A stretch of DNA of 64,000 nucleotides from Angelobacter sp036557225 (GCA_036557225.1 DATBHX010000148.1:1-64000), one strand, 5' to 3'; shown: positions 17,061 to 26,369, counted from the first letter of the stretch. Notes: generated by a model from the letters alone, not told the origin. A program made the numbers and translations.

Positions 17061-18878
17061 ATGCGCGCGATCCCTCAATTCCTGCGCATGGCGTGGGGAG
17101 CGCACCGCGGATACATGGTCGCAACCGTGTTCCTGCGGCTGCTTCGCGCCGTGGTTCCCATTGCTACGCTTTGGGTCGCAAAGTTGATCATCGATGTGGT
17201 GGTTGCAGCACGGATGGGACGACCAAGCATTTCCCGGCTGTGGCTGCTGGTTGCGGTTGAGCTTGTCATTGTTGCCATCGGTGAGGGTCTTGATAAAGCC
17301 TCCACTGCTGTGGAAGCACTCTTTGGCGAGCTGTGCGCGAACCACTTGAGCGAAAGGCTTATCTCGCACGCTTCAGCCCTTGACCTCCACCACTTTGAAG
17401 ATCCGGCGTTTTATGACCGTTTGGAACGCGCGCAACGACAAACGACCGGCCGCATCGGGTTGCTCACGCAACTACTCTCCCTGGCGCAGGACTCCATCAC
17501 CCTGGTTTCACTGGCAACGGCCGTTGCAGTTTATAGTCCGTGGTTGCTGGCGCTGCTCGTGCTGGCAGTTGCGCCCGGTTTTTTTGGCGAAGCGCATTTC
17601 AGCTCGCTGGAGTACGCTTTGTTTTACCGCATGACCCCGGAACGCAGGCAGTTGGATTATCTGCGCTCCCTCAGCGCCGGTGACAAGACCGCCAAGGAAG
17701 TCCAGTTATTTGGGTTATCAGGATGGCTTTTAGCTCGCTATCGCAATCTGGCCCATCGATTCCACGAGGCCAATCGCAATCTTGCCTGGCGGAAGGGAAT
17801 TGCGGCCACCGCGCTTTCCTGGCTGGGTATCGCTGGCTATTACGCAGGGTACGTGCTTATCTTATGGCGCGGATTTTACGGCAGCATCAGCGTAGGCACG
17901 CTCACATTTCTTGCCGCATCCTTTGCACGAAGCCGTGCCGCTACCGAACGCTCATTGCTTACTCTGGGCAATATTTACGAGCAAGGCCTCTACATGCGCG
18001 ATCTGTTCGAATTCTTCGCCCTGCAGCCGGCGATTGTTTCCTCGCGCGATTCACGTCCTGTGTCCGTATCGCTGAAGCAGGGTTTGGTTTTCGAGGATGT
18101 CGGGTTTCAATATCCCGGCAACGAGGCATGGGCGGTCCGGCATATTCATTTGCGCATCTCGCCGGGAGAGAGAATTGCGCTGGTCGGTGAAAACGGGGCA
18201 GGTAAAACTACGCTGGCCAAGCTCGTGGCCCGGCTTTATGATCCCACAGAAGGCCGAATTCTTTTAGATGGAGTGGACCTTCGCGAATATGATCTTCCAT
18301 CTGTACGCCGTGCGGTTGGCGTAATCTTCCAGGATTTTGTTCACTATGATTTCAGGTTGGATGAGAACATTGGAATAGGCGAGATCAAGCAGGTGCAGGA
18401 GTATCTCGAACGTTCTGGTGATCGGACTGATAGAGACGACAACTTGAGCACAGATCCAGCAATTGCGGAGGCCGCTGGAAAATCTCAGGCGGCGTCACTG
18501 GCTGCGCAACTTCCTTTGGGCTATCGGCAGATGCTAGGCCGGCGATTTGAAGGAGGAGTTGAACTTTCAGGCGGCGAGTGGCAGAAAGTTGCTTTGGCGC
18601 GAGCCTACATGCGGAAGGCGCAGATCATAGTCCTGGACGAACCGACAGCGGCCCTCGATGCGCGCGCCGAATACGAAACCTTTGCGCGTTTTGCCGAATT
18701 GGTCGCAGGACAGATCGCCTTGCTCATCTCGCATCGTTTTTCCACTGTTCGCATGGCGGACCGCATTGTGGTGCTGCAGCACGGCCGAATTGTGGAACAG
18801 GGAAGTCACGACCAGCTCTTATCGCAAAACGGGCTCTATTCGGAATTATTCCGGCTGCAGGCGGAGGGCTATCGCTAA
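17061..18878 (+). CDS. ABC exporter, fused permease and ATPase
   Basis: A half-transporter of about 605 residues: an N-terminal six-helix membrane domain and a C-terminal ATPase. The ATPase shows Walker A GENGAGKTT (residue 376 on), signature LSGGE (near 502), Walker B IIVLDEPTAALD and the switch His in LISHRFS. It should act as a homodimer exporting a small molecule, lipid or peptide. ATG 17061 gives a start typical for the family; TTG 16953 is also open and would add 36 residues without similarity. A methyltransferase gene follows after six bases and two molybdenum-storage-like genes after that, so the four may form an operon. The substrate is unknown. Confidence 0.88.
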   Translation: MRAIPQFLRMAWGAHRGYMVATVFLRLLRAVVPIATLWVAKLIIDVVVAARMGRPSISRLWLLVAVELVIVAIGEGLDKASTAVEALFGELCANHLSERLISHASALDLHHFEDPAFYDRLERAQRQTTGRIGLLTQLLSLAQDSITLVSLATAVAVYSPWLLALLVLAVAPGFFGEAHFSSLEYALFYRMTPERRQLDYLRSLSAGDKTAKEVQLFGLSGWLLARYRNLAHRFHEANRNLAWRKGIAATALSWLGIAGYYAGYVLILWRGFYGSISVGTLTFLAASFARSRAATERSLLTLGNIYEQGLYMRDLFEFFALQPAIVSSRDSRPVSVSLKQGLVFEDVGFQYPGNEAWAVRHIHLRISPGERIALVGENGAGKTTLAKLVARLYDPTEGRILLDGVDLREYDLPSVRRAVGVIFQDFVHYDFRLDENIGIGEIKQVQEYLERSGDRTDRDDNLSTDPAIAEAAGKSQAASLAAQLPLGYRQMLGRRFEGGVELSGGEWQKVALARAYMRKAQIIVLDEPTAALDARAEYETFARFAELVAGQIALLISHRFSTVRMADRIVVLQHGRIVEQGSHDQLLSQNGLYSELFRLQAEGYR

Positions 18879-18884
18879 ATCACG

Positions 18885-19649
18885 ATGACGCCGTCGTTTG
18901 ACACCGTTGCCTCCAGTTTCGAACGTCTCCGCGCTTTTCCCAGCGGAGTCCCGGAGGCCATTCGCTCCGCCATATACGTTGCAGCCCAAATTTCGTCGCC
19001 TGCGAATGTGCTTGACCTTGGTGCAGGAACAGGGCGCATCGGCAGGTCCTTCGTGAGTGCCGGCGATCTCTATATTGGCGTGGATATGTCTCTGGCGATG
19101 CTCCGTGAGTTTCAGGCAAATGCCGGCTCAGGCTTTCTGGTTCAAGCTGATGGAGGTCAGCTGCCGTTTCGCAAAGGCGCTTTTGATGTGGTACTGCTGA
19201 TGCATGTCTTGAATGGCGCCAGTGATTGGCGGGAGATCCTCAGTGAATCCCGGCGCATGGTTCGACGCGGAGGAATCATTGTTGTTGGGCATACGCAGGG
19301 CCCGGAATCTGGAATCGACGGGCAGCTCAAGCGACAGCTGAATTCTATTCTGCAGGAGATGGGTATACCGCGGCGCCGGCCACAGGAATCACGCGGTGAG
19401 GCGTTGGACTGGCTGGATTCTTTCGCGGCTCGTCACGTTTATTCCCAGGCAGCTTCCTGGAAGGTAAGTGTGAGTGCGCGGGAATTTCTTGAGAGGCATC
19501 GGTCCGGCGCCCGCTTTGCAGAGTTACCGGCTTCAATACAGGAACTCGCCATCCAGAAACTGACCGCATGGGCAGAGAGAATGTTTGGATCGTTGGACAC
19601 TGGATTTGACGAACAGCGCAGCTTTGACTTGGACATTTTTGAGTTTTGA
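18885..19649 (+). CDS. SAM-dependent class I methyltransferase
   Basis: A 254-residue protein. The N-terminal part has motif I VLDLGAGTGRIG (residues 42-53), an acidic residue for the SAM ribose in IGVDMS (D67), and a later FDVVLLMHVL segment, all standard for the Methyltransf_11/UbiE-like superfamily. The C-terminal 100 residues, which usually fix the substrate, are unlike anything I recognise. The gene begins six bases after the ABC exporter stop and ends 45 bases before the storage-protein genes, so it is probably in the same transcript. A small-molecule acceptor is more likely than protein or DNA. Substrate unknown. Confidence 0.85.
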   Translation: MTPSFDTVASSFERLRAFPSGVPEAIRSAIYVAAQISSPANVLDLGAGTGRIGRSFVSAGDLYIGVDMSLAMLREFQANAGSGFLVQADGGQLPFRKGAFDVVLLMHVLNGASDWREILSESRRMVRRGGIIVVGHTQGPESGIDGQLKRQLNSILQEMGIPRRRPQESRGEALDWLDSFAARHVYSQAASWKVSVSAREFLERHRSGARFAELPASIQELAIQKLTAWAERMFGSLDTGFDEQRSFDLDIFEF

Positions 19650-19694
19650 GTTGAACCGCACTCTCATTTGCCAGGAAAGCAATAAAGGAAAGAC

Positions 19695-20528
19695 ATGGAA
19701 GACAAGAACGCACTTCTCACCGGGCTTGGAAAACAATTAATCTCCAATTCTTTAACCGATGCTTCAGTCCAGCGCGCGACTGAAGGAACACCTGATTTCA
19801 CCATCCTGCCGTGGGTGAACGTTGTCAAAATCGGCGGCCAGAGCATTATGGATCGCGGACGAAGCGCCGTATATCCGTTGGTGGAAGAGATTGTTGGCAA
19901 TCTGAGCCGCCATAAGATGATCCTCGGAACCGGAGCCGGCACGCGCGCCCGACACATTTATAGTCTGGCGATCGACCTGGGTCTTCCCACCGGAGTGCTT
20001 ACCGTTCTCGGCACGGCCGTTGCCTGGCAGAACGCGCAGATGCTCCATTACCTGCTGGCGCAGTACGGAATTCCGTTTATCGAGCCGGAAGGCTTTAGCA
20101 CCCTGCCACATTACTTAATGGAGCGTGGCGCGGTGGTCTGCCAGGGAATGCCGCCCTATAAATTGTGGGAGCCCAATCCGCCGGTGGGGCGTATCCCACC
20201 GCAGCGCACCGATACAGGGTGCTTTCTGGTGGCTGAAGTTTTCGGCGCGCGCAAGATGATTTATGTGAAGGACGAAGATGGACTCTATAACGCTGATCCC
20301 AAGAAGCACCCGGCTGCCGAATATATTCCCCGCATCAGCGTGGAGGAGTTGCTGGCCCGCGATCTGGAAGATCTCATCGTGGAACGCGCCGTGCTTGAGT
20401 TCATGGTGCGAGCTCGTAACATCCGCGAGATTCAATTCATCAACGGCTTGAAACCCGGCCAGCTTACCGCAGCGTTGAATGGCGAACCTGTGGGTACCAT
20501 CGTCTATAGAAACGGAGATGCCAGGTGA
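19695..20528 (+). CDS. Molybdenum storage protein-like subunit (beta type)
   Basis: A 277-residue protein of the amino-acid-kinase fold. It resembles the beta subunit of the Azotobacter vinelandii molybdenum storage protein more than UMP kinase: VVKIGGQSIMDRG (residues 43-55), GTGAGTRARHIYS, GMPPYKLW, TDTGCFLVAEVFG and VKDEDGLYNADPK. The A. vinelandii protein is a hexamer of three alpha-beta pairs that packs polyoxomolybdate clusters using ATP. The start has an AAAGGAAAG box. The gene overlaps the next by four bases (GTGA), implying translational coupling and stoichiometric production. No nitrogenase gene is in the window, so the metal may serve other molybdoenzymes or be detoxified. Confidence 0.82.
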   Translation: MEDKNALLTGLGKQLISNSLTDASVQRATEGTPDFTILPWVNVVKIGGQSIMDRGRSAVYPLVEEIVGNLSRHKMILGTGAGTRARHIYSLAIDLGLPTGVLTVLGTAVAWQNAQMLHYLLAQYGIPFIEPEGFSTLPHYLMERGAVVCQGMPPYKLWEPNPPVGRIPPQRTDTGCFLVAEVFGARKMIYVKDEDGLYNADPKKHPAAEYIPRISVEELLARDLEDLIVERAVLEFMVRARNIREIQFINGLKPGQLTAALNGEPVGTIVYRNGDAR

Positions 20529-21340
20529 CCGATCATTCAAGTGCTCAACATGTCACATCAAATTTGATGCGTGAATCACTCGTCGATAAAACAGTCATTG
20601 CGCGAACTGAGTCACCGGTGTCTTCGATTCTGCCGGATGTAAACGTGATCCAGATTGGTGGCCGTTCCATCATGGATCGCGGTCGCTCCGCCTTGCTTCC
20701 GCTGCTGGATGAAATCGTCGCCAACCAGGCGCAACATCGCATGATCATCGGTGTGGGGGCCGGCGTACGCTCCCGGCATATCTTCTCTGTCGGGCTTGAT
20801 CTGGGTTTGCCAACCGGCGCTTTGGCTGCGTTGAGCGCGAAAGATTCCGCGCAGAACGCTTACATGGTCTCCTGTTTGTTGGCGAAACATGGCTTCGTTT
20901 ACCTGGAAGCGCCTTTCGTTGTGCAGCTATTGCCGGCGATGCTGGCGGCAGCGCGCGGAGCTGTCTTTAACGGCATTCCGCCTTATTCCTTGTGGGAGCA
21001 TCCGCCGCTGCTGGGCAAGCTTCCACCTCATGGCAGCGACGCCGGATCCTATCTGGTAGGTGAAGTGTTCGGCGCGCGCAGCGTAATTTTTCTCAAGGAT
21101 GTGGATGGAATTTATACCGCAGATCCGAAGACCGATTCGGCAGCAGAGTTTATTCCGCAGATCCAGGTGCAGAAACTGATCGATAAGAAGCTACCCACGC
21201 TTCCCATTGAGCCGGTCGTGCTCGATCTTCTAACGCGCGCAAAGTTGGCGCGCGGAGTTCGCATCGTGAATGGATTGACGCCGGGAAATCTCACTCGCGC
21301 GCTGAATGGAGAGTCGGTTGGGACGTTGATCCAGCAGTGA
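20525..21340 (+). CDS. Molybdenum storage protein-like subunit (alpha type)
   Basis: A 271-residue paralogue of the preceding protein, starting at a GTG that overlaps its stop. It keeps IGGRSIMDRGRSAL, GVGAGVRSRHIFSVGLDLGLP, DVDGIYTADPK and the C-terminal VNGLTPGNLTRALNG. Two departures are notable. The Lys before the first GG motif, present in the partner (K45), is Gln here (Q43). The segment PPYSLWEHPP also lacks the His-rich stretch that I recall in the A. vinelandii alpha subunit. ATP or metal-cluster binding may therefore differ. Together with the partner it probably forms a hetero-hexamer. UMP kinase or glutamate 5-kinase activity is unlikely given the paired layout. Confidence 0.8.
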   Translation: MTDHSSAQHVTSNLMRESLVDKTVIARTESPVSSILPDVNVIQIGGRSIMDRGRSALLPLLDEIVANQAQHRMIIGVGAGVRSRHIFSVGLDLGLPTGALAALSAKDSAQNAYMVSCLLAKHGFVYLEAPFVVQLLPAMLAAARGAVFNGIPPYSLWEHPPLLGKLPPHGSDAGSYLVGEVFGARSVIFLKDVDGIYTADPKTDSAAEFIPQIQVQKLIDKKLPTLPIEPVVLDLLTRAKLARGVRIVNGLTPGNLTRALNGESVGTLIQQ

Positions 21341-21877
21341 CAAGGATCCAGAATTGTTTTTGAAAATCGGCAGGATTGAAGCCCTCCTGCCATTCCCTTG
21401 GTGTCGATTGTAGAGATTCCGTAAGCCTTTTCTAGTGAATCGGTTGCGGCCTTCCGGAGGCAGCCGCCGTTTCGAAAAGTCGAAATATTTAGCAACAAAT
21501 TTGAAAACTCTCATCATTGAGCGTAACCTTTCAGCGCGCGGTCCTTCCGAGTCTGTCCTTAAAGCTCTTCGGTGAAATTCTTTGTCGAAGAGATGCTGTT
21601 TTTTAAAAACAGACCACGAAAGGAGATATTTTTCTGTGAATCGACGGATATTGCTCTGGTATACGTGTGTCGCATGTTTTTCAGATGCCGGCGCCAACCA
21701 TGAGCGCCCTTGCTGTGCCATTCGAGCCTCCAGCAGCACCAGCGCTGTGAAGGTTTCGCCTTGCTACAACCCCTGCTTCCGCCGCGTGATGGTCAAATCT
21801 ACGACGTCGCCAATCGCACCATTGCCACTGCGCATTGAGTGAAGGATGCACTTCTGCATGGAACAGGGATGAGATGA
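21341..21877. other. Gap after the storage-protein genes
   Basis: A weak terminator-like stem GGCAGGA/TCCTGCC lies at 21369-21391 without a T-run. The rest is non-coding apart from the possible small frame at 21636-21842. Confidence 0.4.
21636..21842 (+). CDS. Possible small Cys-rich protein
   Basis: A GTG-started frame of 68 residues preceded at good distance by AAAGGAGA. The product begins MNRRILLWYTCVACF and has six or seven Cys (CVAC, CC, CYNPC). No family is recognised. The ribosome-binding site is the main support; codon pattern is not decisive and a chance frame is possible. It would sit 36 bases upstream of the AraC-type gene. Confidence 0.25.
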   Translation: MNRRILLWYTCVACFSDAGANHERPCCAIRASSSTSAVKVSPCYNPCFRRVMVKSTTSPIAPLPLRIE

Positions 21878-22201
21878 ATGCCTGAAGACTACAGAATTCG
21901 TCAGGTTCTGGAATGTATTGAGCAGGACCCGTCCAAAACAATTTTGGAACTCGCCCACCTGGTGGGTCTCAGCAATTCCCGGCTGGGCCATCTGTTCAGA
22001 CTCCAGGTGGGGACTGATTTAAACAGCTTTGTCAGGTGCGCGCGCTTGGAGAGGGCTGCAAAGCTGCTGCAGGAAACGGAACTCTCGATCAAAGAGATTG
22101 CGGTTTCAGTTGGCTATCATCACACGTCAAGCTTTGATCGTGGATTTGAAAAGAAATTTGGAGCTGCGCCTGCCGATTACCGAAAAAAAACACGGCTATA
22201 G
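21878..22201 (+). CDS. AraC-family DNA-binding domain protein, stand-alone
   Basis: A 107-residue protein that consists only of the AraC/XylS double helix-turn-helix: ELAHLVGLSNSRLGHLFRLQVG for the first and IKEIAVSVGYHHTSSFDRGFEKKFG for the second, ending in PADYRKK. The usual sensor domain is missing. A GGGATGAGATGA stretch precedes the ATG. A similar, slightly longer protein is encoded at 22724, so the two may be a recent pair. They lie upstream of the Tat-exported multicopper oxidase gene, a possible target. Likely a constitutive or level-controlled transcription factor. Confidence 0.85.
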   Translation: MPEDYRIRQVLECIEQDPSKTILELAHLVGLSNSRLGHLFRLQVGTDLNSFVRCARLERAAKLLQETELSIKEIAVSVGYHHTSSFDRGFEKKFGAAPADYRKKTRL

Positions 22202-22723
22202 CATCAAGATCGATTGGGTCAAGGAGGAAATGCTTTTTGTGATTGTTGACCGGCGTAAGTCGCCTGCAGGAGCCATGTTTTTTCATTAAAGCATTCCAAT
22301 TGAATGCGCGATTCCAGCGTCTGTGGCTAAGGAATAGCGCTTAAAGCTAACGAGTGCAGGTTGACTGCGCTGATTCTAACTGGCACATTACTTGCACTTC
22401 GAAAAAGGGCCGGTTGCCCTGGAAGGCTGCTTCAAGGTCAGAGAGCAGAGTCTCCAGGTGAAGCAGGCGGCCAGGACGTTGGCAAAATTGGGTGGTGCGA
22501 ATTCCACCCATGAAAAATCAGAGCTGATTGCGACGGAACAATCGCCTGATGCCAGCCGTGACTCAATCAAGGAAGTAAGAGAAGGAGTTTGAAAAGGCAG
22601 CGATTGCTGGTGGATGTGACCAAGCCCGAGCGCGTCCACACGGCGATGGCGAAGCCTTGCGGTTTCGAATTTCTCCTCGCCATGGCCTGCGGGGAACTGG
22701 GTGCGGACCGTGGAGGGGTATCC
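22202..22723. other. Gap between the two AraC genes
   Basis: About 520 bases. A 66-codon TTG-started frame (22392-22592) and an upstream extension of the second AraC frame (from 22589) exist, but neither has similarity or a well-spaced ribosome site. No terminator seen. Confidence 0.35.
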
Positions 22724-23221
22724 ATGTGCGCGGTGTATTCTCCTGCAAGGAAGAATAGTTCGACTACCAACTCGTCAAATGCTGCATCCGTAGGAACCAT
22801 CTCTGATTCCAGCAACGGAGCCCAGTCCAGAACGAACGGCGTTCATCCAAGCGACATCGAGCCGATGGTGCAGGAACGTCGTGTCCTCAAAATTCTGCAA
22901 ATGATCCAATCACAACCTCTCCGGCGAATCGAAGAGCTGGCGCGTGAATTCAATTTGAGCCATTCCCGTCTGGAACATCTGTTCAAGCAGGAAACAGGCG
23001 TCTCTCTCGGCCAGTTGCTCACCGAGCAGAGGCTCACCCGCGCGGCCCATCTGCTGCTCCATACCAACATGCGTATCAAGGAAATCGCGCATACCGTGGG
23101 CTACGAGCATACTTCAAGTTTCATCCGCGCATTCGAACGGCATTTCATGCAGGCGCCGCGTCTCTATCGTCAGAAGCCGGCCAACATCCGGAGGAGAGAG
23201 CTGGTCAGGAACCATTCCTGA
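22724..23221 (+). CDS. AraC-family regulator with short N-terminal arm
   Basis: A 165-residue protein. The first 50 residues are Ser/Asn-rich and probably disordered; the rest is an AraC double helix-turn-helix (ELAREFNLSHSRLEHLFKQETG and IKEIAHTVGYEHTSSFIRAFERHF, ending in PRLYRQK). I chose ATG 22724 because GGAGG lies seven bases upstream. The frame is open to 22589, where a TTG sits too close to its GGAG box. It is similar to the protein at 21878 across the DNA-binding part. No ligand-binding domain is present. Downstream by 400 bases is the multicopper oxidase/SCO gene group. Confidence 0.82.
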   Translation: MCAVYSPARKNSSTTNSSNAASVGTISDSSNGAQSRTNGVHPSDIEPMVQERRVLKILQMIQSQPLRRIEELAREFNLSHSRLEHLFKQETGVSLGQLLTEQRLTRAAHLLLHTNMRIKEIAHTVGYEHTSSFIRAFERHFMQAPRLYRQKPANIRRRELVRNHS

Positions 23222-23628
23222 TAGTTTCGTCCGCAAGACGTGTCGCGGACAGAACCCGGCGCGCGATCGCGCATGAGCAGTTCATGCTTGCGACGTGTTC
23301 TTGCCAGTGGTCTTTCGTACTGCAAGAATCGCATCAGCCGCAATCGTTCAACCTGGCTTCGCCCCTTGCAGTGGCGCCTTCATGGACTCCCGGTTCATGC
23401 TTCGCATTTTCAGCTATCCACAGCGCAGCCGCATGAATGGCTAACAAAAAGCAATTTCAGCTAACTGTTTGCTGTTGGCACAGCAACAGGCGAGGAATAG
23501 ATTCGCTGTGCACGTCACATCCACACCTGATGTGGCAAGAGATGAAGAAGTGGTGACCTAACCGAACGCCGGCACCGTCCTTTGATTCATTAAGACGCGG
23601 TTCGGCCCGACGCACGAGGAGGCAAGAC
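23222..23628. other. Intergenic gap before the Tat oxidase gene
   Basis: 407 bases with no supported gene. A GAGGAGG box precedes the ATG at 23629. It presumably carries the promoter of the oxidase group; I see no clear operator. Confidence 0.45.
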
Positions 23629-25629
23629 ATGTATCGCAACGTTTTTGGAGAAAAGGTTTCCAGAGCGCGCTACCGCGAAATGCTCAATGCGGCCAAGAAC
23701 CGGCGCGAACTGATCGCCGCTGGACTTACCAGCCGGCGCGACCTTTTTAAGATGGGTCTGTTGACCGCGGGCGGCATGCTGGTTGCCAAGAGCGGTCTAA
23801 GCGCCCGCGCTTTCGGTCAATCAATTCAAACGAACAGCCCTCCCAGTTCCGGGAACAATACCAGCCCCGGAACCAATCAGAACTGTGTGCCTGGAAACCA
23901 GGCGGCGAGTCCTCACACCAGGGCATTTATTCAAGCGCTGCCAATCATGCCATTAGCCAGGACGGTTGCATCGCTATCGCCGGCGCCGCAGGAAAATCCG
24001 AACACCGCGGCCGGAGAAGTCCGTGCAGCTCCCTTCCAAGCGCCGCAGATCGACGCCAGCAGGTTCCCGGTAGTGCCCGGAACGCTCTATCAATTCCACC
24101 AGCGGCAGTTCACCACCAGCCAGTCTCCCGACCTACCGAAGCAGACCCTTTGGGGGTTTGACGATGGTAGCGGAACTCGCAGCCCGGGGCCGACCTATCA
24201 GGCCTTTTATGGGAGACCGCAGCTTACCCGCAACATCAACTCTCTGCCACCGGTAACGCAGAAGAACAACACAGGTTTCGGCTTCCCGTCTGTGACCACG
24301 CACCTGCACAACGCACACAATCCTTCCGAAAGTGACGGCAATCCGTGCGACTTCTACACGAACGGGCATTTCTGCGATCAGTACTATCCCAACGTGCTGG
24401 CCGGCTTTAACTCTGACCATCAGCCGAACGGCGACATCAATGAGTCGCTGGCCACGCTGTGGTATCACGACCACCGTGTGGACTTTACTTCGCAGAATAC
24501 ATACAAAGGGTTGTTCGGCTTCTACTGCCTGTTCAACCAGTTCGATACCGGCAATGACGAAACCGGCTTCCGGCTTCCATCTTTTCCGGCGCACGATATC
24601 CCATTGGCCTTTGCGGACAAGGTTTACGACCCGGAAACAGGGGAACTGGTATTTGATCTGTTCAACCTCGATGGCATCCTGGGCGACAAGTTCCTGGTGA
24701 ATGGCGTAATTCAGCCGTTCCTGAACGTGGAGCCTCGCCGCTATCGCTTCCGCTTGCTCGATCCCGGCCCGTCGCGCTTCTATGAATTCTTCCTTACGGA
24801 CCTGAACCATCTGAGCGCAACAAATCCGTACTTCCTGATCGGCACTGACGGCAATCTGTTGCCCAACCCAGTTCAGGTTCAGAGTGTAAGAATTGGCCCG
24901 GCCGAGCGCGTGGACGTCATTGTTGACTTCAGCAAATTTGCCGGCAAGACCATCTATCTTGAGAACCGGCTGAACCAGCTCAATGGCCAGGGACCCGCCG
25001 CTGTCGATAGCCAGGTTGCCGCGCAGAATAGTGCAACCACAGAATGCAGCTTGGTCCTTAACTCAAATCAGCCTGCGATTCTTCCCGCTGGAGCCGGCAA
25101 TCTGGTATTGCAGTTCCGCGTGAGTGGAACCTCCGTGACGGATAACAGCGTAGATCCGGCCACCAAACCGACGTTCTACCAGCTTCCCAGCACGAACGTG
25201 GATCCGCGGATTGTCCGCACCTTCAAGTTTGATCGCTTGAACGGCCAGTGGTCGATCAACGGCCAGTTCATGGATTGCGGCATCGGTCCCAGCGGCTTCT
25301 CTGAGACCTTCCGCTTCACCGTGCAGCAAAACAGCTCAGAGCAATGGCTGCTTACGAACCTGACCGGAGACTGGACGCATCCTGTTCACATTCATCTGGA
25401 AGAACACCAAATCCTTTCGCGTAACCGAGCCAAGCCAACTGTACCGGGAGACACGGGGCGCAAGGACGTGACGCAGTTGCATCCCAACGAGCGCGTGCAG
25501 TTGTTCTTCCGCTTCCGTGACTGGCTGGGTAAGTATCCGATTCACTGCCATAACGTGGTGCATGAGGACCACGCAATGATGGCTCTCTGGCACGTTGAAC
25601 CGAGCGGGGACAACATCCTGGTGCCGTAA
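23629..25629 (+). CDS. Tat-exported multicopper oxidase (CotA/bilirubin-oxidase-like)
   Basis: A 666-residue multicopper oxidase. The N-terminus has a twin-arginine signal (SRRDLFKMG followed by a hydrophobic stretch and SARAFGQ), which fits export of a folded copper enzyme. Copper ligands are seen in HLHNAHN, LWYHDHRVDF, WTHPVHIHLEEHQ and IHCHNVVHEDHAMM, the last with Cys, His and axial Met of the type 1 site. Layout and spacing resemble CotA and bilirubin oxidase, not the first oxidase of this window, which carries a different HCHILAHEDRGM motif. It is followed by a SCO-type copper chaperone gene, consistent with copper loading. Phenols or Mn(II) are plausible substrates. Confidence 0.92.
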   Translation: MYRNVFGEKVSRARYREMLNAAKNRRELIAAGLTSRRDLFKMGLLTAGGMLVAKSGLSARAFGQSIQTNSPPSSGNNTSPGTNQNCVPGNQAASPHTRAFIQALPIMPLARTVASLSPAPQENPNTAAGEVRAAPFQAPQIDASRFPVVPGTLYQFHQRQFTTSQSPDLPKQTLWGFDDGSGTRSPGPTYQAFYGRPQLTRNINSLPPVTQKNNTGFGFPSVTTHLHNAHNPSESDGNPCDFYTNGHFCDQYYPNVLAGFNSDHQPNGDINESLATLWYHDHRVDFTSQNTYKGLFGFYCLFNQFDTGNDETGFRLPSFPAHDIPLAFADKVYDPETGELVFDLFNLDGILGDKFLVNGVIQPFLNVEPRRYRFRLLDPGPSRFYEFFLTDLNHLSATNPYFLIGTDGNLLPNPVQVQSVRIGPAERVDVIVDFSKFAGKTIYLENRLNQLNGQGPAAVDSQVAAQNSATTECSLVLNSNQPAILPAGAGNLVLQFRVSGTSVTDNSVDPATKPTFYQLPSTNVDPRIVRTFKFDRLNGQWSINGQFMDCGIGPSGFSETFRFTVQQNSSEQWLLTNLTGDWTHPVHIHLEEHQILSRNRAKPTVPGDTGRKDVTQLHPNERVQLFFRFRDWLGKYPIHCHNVVHEDHAMMALWHVEPSGDNILVP

Positions 25630-25652
25630 CGCGATAGCAGATTCTGCGATTT

Positions 25653-25674
25653 CCGGGCCGATGAATCGGCCCGG
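25653..25674 (+). repeat. Perfect hairpin between oxidase and SCO genes
   Basis: CCGGGCCGAT and ATCGGCCCGG pair perfectly around GA. It has no T-run, so it may attenuate or stabilise the upstream message without full termination. Confidence 0.5.
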
Positions 25675-25697
25675 GGCGCGGAAAGGAGATTCGGAAG

Positions 25698-26369
25698 ATG
25701 GCTGACATATCGAGAAGAAACTTGCTCAGGTGGACAGCGATGGCGCCTCTTGCGGGAGCAGTAGCGGCTGTCGCCAAAAAGAGCGGCAAGGCTGTTGCCG
25801 CCGAGGATACGGTGTCTGATCAGGCGCGGCGACGCATCCAGCAGCTGCACCTGCCCAACGTCCCTCTGTTCACGCATGAAGGCAAGAAAGTCATGTTTTA
25901 TGACGACCTGGTGAAAGGCCGGATCGTGACATTCAACTTCTTCTTTACCAAGTGCGATGAAATTTGTCCCACGGTGATGGCCAATCTGGCGAAAGTACAG
26001 AAGATGCTTGGCGCCGATGTCGGCAGCAAGCTCTTTATGTACTCGTTCACGCTGAAGCCGGAGGAGGATGGCGTTGACGTCATTCGCCATTATCGCGAAA
26101 TGCTGGCGGCCAGGCCGGGCTGGACCTTCCTGACCGGCAAGCCTGACGACGTGGAAAAAATTCGCAAAGGTATCGGTTTCACTTATCCCGAACCGGCGAT
26201 TGACAAGGACAAGACGCAGCATATCGGGAATGTGCGTTACGGAAACGAGCCTCTGATGTTGTGGGGAGCGTGCCCGGGAATGGCGCATCCTCAATTTGTC
26301 GCTGAATCCATCAACTGGATGCTTCGGCCCAACGCAAATAGCGGTGAATGGCGCCCTGGGGCCCTTTAA
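25698..26369 (+). CDS. SCO1/SenC-family copper chaperone, Tat-exported
   Basis: A 223-residue protein with an N-terminal twin-arginine signal (SRRNLLRW). The thioredoxin fold carries CDEICP (C86, C90) in FFFTKCDEICPTVMANL. A later His in KTQHIGNVRYG (H175) completes the Cys-Cys-His copper site typical of SCO proteins. SCO proteins deliver copper to oxidases or act as thiol reductases outside the cytoplasm. The gene starts 68 bases after the multicopper oxidase and has a GGAGA box, so copper insertion into that enzyme is the simplest role. Confidence 0.9.
   Translation: MADISRRNLLRWTAMAPLAGAVAAVAKKSGKAVAAEDTVSDQARRRIQQLHLPNVPLFTHEGKKVMFYDDLVKGRIVTFNFFFTKCDEICPTVMANLAKVQKMLGADVGSKLFMYSFTLKPEEDGVDVIRHYREMLAARPGWTFLTGKPDDVEKIRKGIGFTYPEPAIDKDKTQHIGNVRYGNEPLMLWGACPGMAHPQFVAESINWMLRPNANSGEWRPGAL

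Noticed and set aside
19695..21340. UMP kinase pair
   Set aside because: The fold is the same, but the paired, overlapping genes and segments such as GMPPYKLW and VKDEDGLY fit molybdenum storage protein better.
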